Source of the DNA: JABDGC01 sp964466595
GTDB taxonomy: Bacteria; Pseudomonadota; Gammaproteobacteria; DSM-16500
Direction: 5' to 3'
DNA: 45,017 bases
NCBI GenBank assembly: GCA_964466595.1
Contig: CAYXNR010000013.1
Span: 1 to 45,017 of the forward strand
Shown one piece after another: positions 41,341 through 45,017 of the stretch (the stretch's first letter is position 1; each line of letters opens with the position of its first letter). The notes under the pieces were generated by a model. That model saw only the letters and a list, made by a program, of their open reading frames with translations. It was not told the DNA's origin and searched no databases. Made by a program: the position numbers and the translations under genes.

Positions 41341-41559
41341 CTATTCCTCAAACTTAAAGGGTTCAGCCAGAGATTTGTCCTGATATTTTGCCAGTAAAAG
41401 GTCTTTTACAAATTCAATTGGTAAATCAGGATTATCCAAGGCACATTTACCGATCATCGCCCAGAATTCAATTTGATTAGGAATAGACCTACATTCCGCC
41501 CGAGCCGTCTTTTTGGCCTCGTTATAAATGGTTTCATTTATTCGTATTGCTACACCCAT
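41341..41559 (-). CDS. ParD-like antitoxin
   Basis: A 72-residue protein beginning MGVAIRINETIYNEAKKTAR, with the ribbon-helix-helix-like layout and IEFWAMIGKCALDNPDLPIEFVKDLL characteristic of the ParD_like antitoxin family. The C-terminal tail (KSLAEPFKFEE) would wrap the toxin. It ends 1 nt before the toxin start, so the pair is coupled, and an inverted repeat at 41580-41620 upstream is a likely operator. Confidence 0.85.
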   Translation of the reverse strand: MGVAIRINETIYNEAKKTARAECRSIPNQIEFWAMIGKCALDNPDLPIEFVKDLLLAKYQDKSLAEPFKFEE

Positions 41560-41579
41560 TGTCCACCTACAATAGTAAT

Positions 41580-41620
41580 CAATTGCTACATTTGTAGTAT
41601 AACATACAATATAGCAATTG
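41580..41620. promoter_or_regulatory. Candidate operator of the ParD-like/RelE-like pair
   Basis: CAATTGCTA (41580-41588) and its exact complement TAGCAATTG (41612-41620) flank a 23-bp AT-rich centre containing GTAGTATAACATAC. It lies 21 bp upstream of the antitoxin start, where type II antitoxins usually bind to repress their own operon. Binding is inferred. Confidence 0.45.
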
Positions 41621-41676
41621 TATCTCTTCAGCCCAGAGGCTGCAAAGAAGCAACCTATAATAAACAGGGGTATTTT

Positions 41677-41739
41677 ATGTCAAAAACACGGGTCTTGCTT
41701 AGCATGTTAGAACAGGATGAAAAGGACTTTAACGCTTAG
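41677..41739 (+). CDS. Possible 20-residue leader peptide or gene remnant upstream of the AbiE-type pair
   Basis: ATG at 41677 has AGGGG 6 nt upstream and opens a 20-codon frame (MSKTRVLLSMLEQDEKDFNA, stop at 41739). A 62-nt hairpin starts 25 nt after the stop, followed by the AbiEii-like gene. The order short ORF, hairpin, structural gene could be a leader arrangement, or the ORF could be the debris of another gene. Only the ribosome site and frame support it. Confidence 0.25.
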   Translation: MSKTRVLLSMLEQDEKDFNA

Positions 41740-41764
41740 AACATGAAGTAAAACCCGGCTCACT

Positions 41765-41826
41765 CTCTTTTTTTATAATACCTAATATCGACATATTAGT
41801 CGATTTCAGGTATTATAAAAAAAGAG
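41765..41826. promoter_or_regulatory. 62-nt near-perfect hairpin covering the AbiEii-like ribosome site
   Basis: The outer arms CTCTTTTTTTATAATACCT (41765-41783) and AGGTATTATAAAAAAAGAG (41808-41826) are perfect complements. The stem continues with AATATCGAC against GTCGATTTC with two mismatches, leaving a 6-nt loop ATATTA. The GAGG ribosome site of the next gene begins within the distal arm (41824-41827), so an RNA starting upstream could hide it. The stem is not followed by a T-tract, so simple termination is less likely. Confidence 0.6.
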
Positions 41827-41836
41827 GCCTCTATCT

Positions 41837-42610
41837 ATGCACACATTCAATCCTAGACAAGCTGTAGAATTATTCCATCTTCTTTTTTTAGGTCAGCTAG
41901 GACGGAAGCTGGATAAAAAACTCTACTCATTAAAAGGCGGCTGCAATCTGCGTTTTTATTTTAATAGCATTCGTTACTCAGAGGATATGGATATTGACGT
42001 TCAAACAATCAACAAGGAAACTTTACACAAAAACATCAATCAAATCCTGAATTCAATTCCCTTTCAATCGATTCTCCAAACCAAGAGCCTGGCAATCCAG
42101 ACTTCAAGCGCCCCCAAACAAACCGAAACCACTCAACGTTGGAAAATCACTTTAAAATCTTCTGCCAGTAGCTTGCCCCTCAATACCAAAATTGAGTTTT
42201 CACGTCGCTCACTTGACAAGGATATAGCCTTCGAGACAATTCAGTCTCAAGTATTAAGGCAATATGCACTCCCACCGATTATGGCCAATCATTATTGTTT
42301 TCAAAGTATGTATGAACAGAAAATAGCAGCCCTTGCCTTACGCACAGAAACTCAAGCTCGAGATATCTTTGACCTCTACTTGCTCATTTGCTCGGGGAAC
42401 AATCTGAAAACACTGAACACAAAGACCACCCCGCACATAAACAAAGCAATTACAAACGCGATGAGCATCTCCTTCACGGACTTTAAAGGGCAAGTCATCG
42501 CCTATCTTTCAGAGGATTATCAAAAGCAATACGATGACAAAAACTTATGGAATAGCATCGTCGCTCATGTTGTTCAAGCCTTAGAAGAACATCAAAATGA
42601 AGCTCATTGA
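41837..42610 (+). CDS. Nucleotidyltransferase toxin, AbiEii/AbiGii family
   Basis: A 257-residue protein of the type IV toxin family. It shows the nucleotidyltransferase start LKGGCNLRFYF followed by RYSEDMDIDV, where Ser-Glu-Asp-x-Asp supplies the metal-binding acids, and the later EQKIAALALRTETQARDIFDLY segment typical of the family. AbiEii proteins inhibit growth by adding nucleotides, for example to tRNA acceptor ends, and give phage abortive infection. It comes before its antitoxin gene, the reverse of the usual order, with a 14-bp overlap. Confidence 0.87.
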   Translation: MHTFNPRQAVELFHLLFLGQLGRKLDKKLYSLKGGCNLRFYFNSIRYSEDMDIDVQTINKETLHKNINQILNSIPFQSILQTKSLAIQTSSAPKQTETTQRWKITLKSSASSLPLNTKIEFSRRSLDKDIAFETIQSQVLRQYALPPIMANHYCFQSMYEQKIAALALRTETQARDIFDLYLLICSGNNLKTLNTKTTPHINKAITNAMSISFTDFKGQVIAYLSEDYQKQYDDKNLWNSIVAHVVQALEEHQNEAH

Positions 42611-43217
42611 AGCCTACGCAGCCTTGCGACAATTAAATTTACCCGCCATATCGACGAAGGATGTAGCAGCCTATCTAAAAATCAACACTAATTATGCCAA
42701 TAAACTGTTATCTCGTATCGCTCAAACCAAGCAAATCATACGCATTCGCCAAGGAACCTGGGCCTTTCCGGACCTTGAACCCCTCATCCTGCCCTCATTA
42801 TTAACCGATACCTTCCCTGCTTATATCTCATTACAAACGGCGCTCTATTATCATGGAATGATCTCTCAAATACCGGATATAATTTATGCCGTATCCCCGG
42901 CCAGAACACGTGTTTATAGAACCCCAATCGCCACAGTTTCAATTCATCATGTGCAGCCTTCTTTCTTTTTTGGCTATACCGAAAAAAATAGCAATGGGCT
43001 GCTAAAAATTGCCACCCCCGAGAAAGCATTAATTGACCTGCTCTACCTTAGCCCCGCCAAATCCCGGCTATTTAGCAGCTTGCCCGAACTTGAATTACCG
43101 AAAAAATTCGACTTCAAGCTTGCAAGCCGCATGATTAGACAAATTTCCGCTCCTGGAAGAAGAACTGTGGTGCAACAACGTTTTTCCGAATATTTGGAAA
43201 ATCGTAGGATGTTGTAG
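42597..43217 (+). CDS. AbiEi-family antitoxin / transcriptional regulator
   Basis: A 206-residue protein. The N-terminal winged helix (about 1-60, STKDVAAYLKINTNYANKLLSRI and IRIRQGTWAF) matches the AbiEi DNA-binding part. The remainder (SLLTDTFPAYISLQTALYYH, IATPEKALIDLLYL) matches the AbiEi C-terminal domain. In known systems it represses the operon and counters AbiEii without direct binding. Its ATG lies inside the end of the toxin gene (14-bp overlap), so translation is coupled. Confidence 0.85.
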   Translation: MKLIEAYAALRQLNLPAISTKDVAAYLKINTNYANKLLSRIAQTKQIIRIRQGTWAFPDLEPLILPSLLTDTFPAYISLQTALYYHGMISQIPDIIYAVSPARTRVYRTPIATVSIHHVQPSFFFGYTEKNSNGLLKIATPEKALIDLLYLSPAKSRLFSSLPELELPKKFDFKLASRMIRQISAPGRRTVVQQRFSEYLENRRML

Positions 43218-43249
43218 CAAGGCAGCTTTATCGAGAAACGCAATGAATT

Positions 43250-43325
43250 TGGCGTCCCCAAGGGGATTCGAACCCCTGTTACCGCCGTGAAAGGGCGATG
43301 TCCTAGGCCTCTAGACGATGGGGAC
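43250..43325 (-). tRNA. tRNA-Glu (anticodon TTC)
   Basis: A complete minus-strand cloverleaf. The acceptor GTCCCCA pairs with TGGGGAC, the anticodon loop is CTTTCAC (anticodon TTC), and the T arm has GTTCGAATC. The discriminator G is followed by an encoded CCA (43250-43252), unlike the Lys and Ala genes in this window. It is downstream of tRNA-Ala in the same probable transcript. Confidence 0.97.
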
Positions 43326-43349
43326 TTCCTGTTTTACCGGCCTAAAATG

Positions 43350-43422
<73 letters not shown>

Positions 43423-43443
43423 TTTCCTTTAGTAGAGCCTGCG

Positions 43444-43472
43444 ATTTTAGGAAGGCCTCTCTTATTTGTCAA
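43444..43472 (-). promoter_or_regulatory. Consensus sigma-70 promoter of the tRNA-Ala/tRNA-Glu operon
   Basis: On the minus strand, a perfect TTGACA (43467-43472) and TAAAAT (43444-43449) with exactly 17 bp between them, ending 21 bp before the tRNA-Ala 5' end. It lies in the 3' flank of gltX. Confidence 0.75.
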
Positions 43473-43485
43473 ATCATAATTGTAT

Positions 43486-44865
43486 TCATTGGCCTAAAGC
43501 CTGGTTGAGACGGGCAAGGGTTTTCTCGCGACCGAGCAAATATAAGGTCAAATCAATGGGTGGGGATACCGTGCCGCCAGTCACGATAAGGCGAAGGGGT
43601 TGGGCTAATTTTCCTAGTTTCAGCTGGTTCTGATCGGCAACCTCAGTAATCGCCTGATGAATGGCCTCCTTTGACCAGCTCGATAAGCCAGCAAGCTCTT
43701 TTCGAAGTGCAGCTAAGGAAGGCCTGAGTTCTGGGCTGAGCGGAGCCCTCATCTCAGCCGTACAAACTAGCTCTCCATAAAAAAACTGACTACGCTCGGC
43801 CATTTCTTTCAAGGTTTTGACCCTTTCGCACTGGGCCTTAACAAGCTCGGCTAAGGGCGGACCCTGTTGAAAATCGATCCCTAATTGTTCCAGATACCAA
43901 GCGAGGCTTTGCGCTACGACCTCAGGATCCTTTGTTTTCAGATAATGCTGATTAAGCCACAGTAGTTTTTCAGGATTCAAAGCTGCCGAGGCCTTATTCA
44001 GATCTTGAATATCGAATAAGTTAAGCATTTCAGCAATTGAAAAAATCTCCTGATCACCATGTGACCACCCTAAGCGCACCAAGTAATTCAACAAGGCCTC
44101 CGGCAAGATTCCGGCTGCTCGATAATCCATCACCGAGGCCGCACCCTCACGCTTAGAAAGCCGCTTCCCATCCGGGCCTAAAATCATGGGTAAGTGGGCA
44201 TATAAAGGCAGCTTGGCTCCCAAGGCTCTCAAAATATTAATTTGTCGTGGTGTATTATTGATATGATCATCCCCTCGGATGACATGGCTGACCTGCATAT
44301 CCCAATCATCTACAACGACAGTAAAATTATAAGTCGGTGTTCCATCACTGCGGGCAATAATGAGATCATCTAATTCACTATTGTTAAAGGATAAATTGCC
44401 CCGCACTAAATCATGAAATTCAACACTTCCTTCCAGCGGATTTTTAAAACGCAGAACATAGCTGCCCGCTTGCTCTTCATTTCGATCACGACATAAGCCA
44501 TCGTAGCGCGGCTTTTCTTTTTTAGCCATTTGCTCCGTACGTAAGGCTTCCAGGCGCTCCTTCGAGCAATAACAACGATAGGCCTTGCCTTCTTGAACAA
44601 GCTGTTCAAGCACTGCCCGATAGCGATCGAAACGTTTTGTTTGATAATAGGGACCTTCGTCGTAATTTAAACCCAGCCATTGCATGCCATCGAGGATAGC
44701 CTGGATGAATTCTTGTGTAGAGCGCTCTGCATCCGTATCCTCAATCCGCAAAATAAATTTACCCTTCATTTTATGTGCATAAAGCCAGCAATATAAAGCT
44801 GTACGGGCGCTGCCAATATGTAAATGACCAGTTGGACTTGGCGCAAAGCGGGTAACAACAGACAT
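43486..44865 (-). CDS. gltX: Glutamyl-tRNA synthetase
   Basis: Class I synthetase, 459 residues from the ATG at 44865 (MSVVTRFAPSPTGHLHIG), which has an AGGATAGAAG ribosome region just upstream. A longer start 45 bp up adds residues not expected for the family. The HIGH-type motif is HLHIGS and the KMSKS-type motif is KRLSKREGA. The zinc-binding-like region CYCSKERLEALRTEQM is present near residue 100. Divergent from tRNA-Val, and just upstream of the tRNA-Ala/tRNA-Glu transcription unit. Confidence 0.97.
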   Translation of the reverse strand: MSVVTRFAPSPTGHLHIGSARTALYCWLYAHKMKGKFILRIEDTDAERSTQEFIQAILDGMQWLGLNYDEGPYYQTKRFDRYRAVLEQLVQEGKAYRCYCSKERLEALRTEQMAKKEKPRYDGLCRDRNEEQAGSYVLRFKNPLEGSVEFHDLVRGNLSFNNSELDDLIIARSDGTPTYNFTVVVDDWDMQVSHVIRGDDHINNTPRQINILRALGAKLPLYAHLPMILGPDGKRLSKREGAASVMDYRAAGILPEALLNYLVRLGWSHGDQEIFSIAEMLNLFDIQDLNKASAALNPEKLLWLNQHYLKTKDPEVVAQSLAWYLEQLGIDFQQGPPLAELVKAQCERVKTLKEMAERSQFFYGELVCTAEMRAPLSPELRPSLAALRKELAGLSSWSKEAIHQAITEVADQNQLKLGKLAQPLRLIVTGGTVSPPIDLTLYLLGREKTLARLNQALGQ

Positions 44866-44934
44866 GAAGGCTTCTATCCTAAAAGCAAAATGAAGGGCGT
44901 ATTGTAGCATATGCTAAATATTAGCAGTAGACGA

Positions 44935-44963
44935 TTGACCTCGCTCGGTCAGACCAATAGAAT
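44935..44963 (+). promoter_or_regulatory. Sigma-70-type promoter for tRNA-Val
   Basis: TTGACC (44935-44940) and TAGAAT (44958-44963) are separated by exactly 17 bp and end 12 bp before the tRNA 5' end at 44976. Confidence 0.65.
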
Positions 44964-44975
44964 GCAAACCTATTC

Positions 44976-45017
44976 GGGCGATTAGCTCAGCGGTAGAGCA
45001 CTACCTTCACACGGTAG
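44976..45017 (+). tRNA. tRNA-Val (anticodon CAC), 5' part, cut by window edge
   Basis: GGGCGAT acceptor half, D arm GCTC/GAGC, and the anticodon stem CTACC/GGTAG enclosing TTCACAC (anticodon CAC) are visible before the window ends. The T arm and 3' end are outside the window. Confidence 0.85.

Noticed and set aside
41765..41826. Hairpin before the AbiEii-like gene as an intrinsic terminator
   Set aside because: The T-run is in the 5' arm and an A-run in the 3' arm, with no T-tract after the stem on the plus strand.
44866..44910. Longer gltX start
   Set aside because: The added 15 residues are not expected in GltX, and the ATG at 44865 has a ribosome site and gives the standard N-terminus.

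Overview
The window looks like chromosome from a host-associated gammaproteobacterium, most likely in the Legionellales (Legionella, Coxiella, Rickettsiella or Aquicella type). This rests on the gammaproteobacterial block fmdB-like / DUF502 / aspS / yebC / ruvC / ruvA / ruvB / tolQ-tolR-tolA / tolB-pal-cpoB-queE, on orphan proteins built like translocated effectors, and on PmrA-type tandem TTAAT half-sites upstream of two of them. The genus cannot be fixed from sequence reading alone.

Layout. 1-4.6 kb: the end of an unknown gene, then cbpA, a universal stress protein and clpB. 4.6-12.1 kb: tRNA-Lys, queE and the Tol-Pal genes, with a GGDEF-EAL gene inserted between tolA and tolB. 12.1-14.3 kb: an accessory pocket between tolQ and ruvB, where ybgC often lies. 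It holds a PPxY-rich membrane protein, a truncated palindromic element and a frameshifted pseudogene. 14.3-20.9 kb: ruvB, ruvA, ruvC, yebC, aspS, DUF502 and fmdB-like genes, with an opposite-strand orphan between ruvA and ruvC. 21-25.8 kb: SDR, wrbA-like, pilE-like, a repeat cluster with a 100-N gap, fimT-like, sohB and a glycosyltransferase. 25.9-31.5 kb: exported and membrane proteins, a complete 132-bp MITE-like element, and a nitrilase.

31.5-37.4 kb is the most unusual part. A tandem HPRT-fold protein (31570-33270) is followed by a DAACS symporter. Then come two adjacent same-strand genes. One (34553-35947) has a readable R-S-ExE arginine-type mono-ADP-ribosyltransferase signature. The other (36228-37397) is an HD-type phosphohydrolase that resembles the phosphodiesterase domain of Legionella SidE proteins. 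All three of these accessory proteins end in hydrophobic segments. SidE enzymes join an ART and a phosphodiesterase in one chain to attach phosphoribosyl-ubiquitin, so the pair may be a split, membrane-anchored analogue. That is inference.

37.5-45 kb: an MHS-type transporter, a secreted amidase, a flavin monooxygenase, a ParD-like/RelE-like toxin-antitoxin pair, an AbiE-type pair in unusual order behind a long hairpin, a tRNA-Ala/tRNA-Glu operon, gltX and the start of a tRNA-Val. Small palindromic repeats occur throughout and cluster next to accessory genes.
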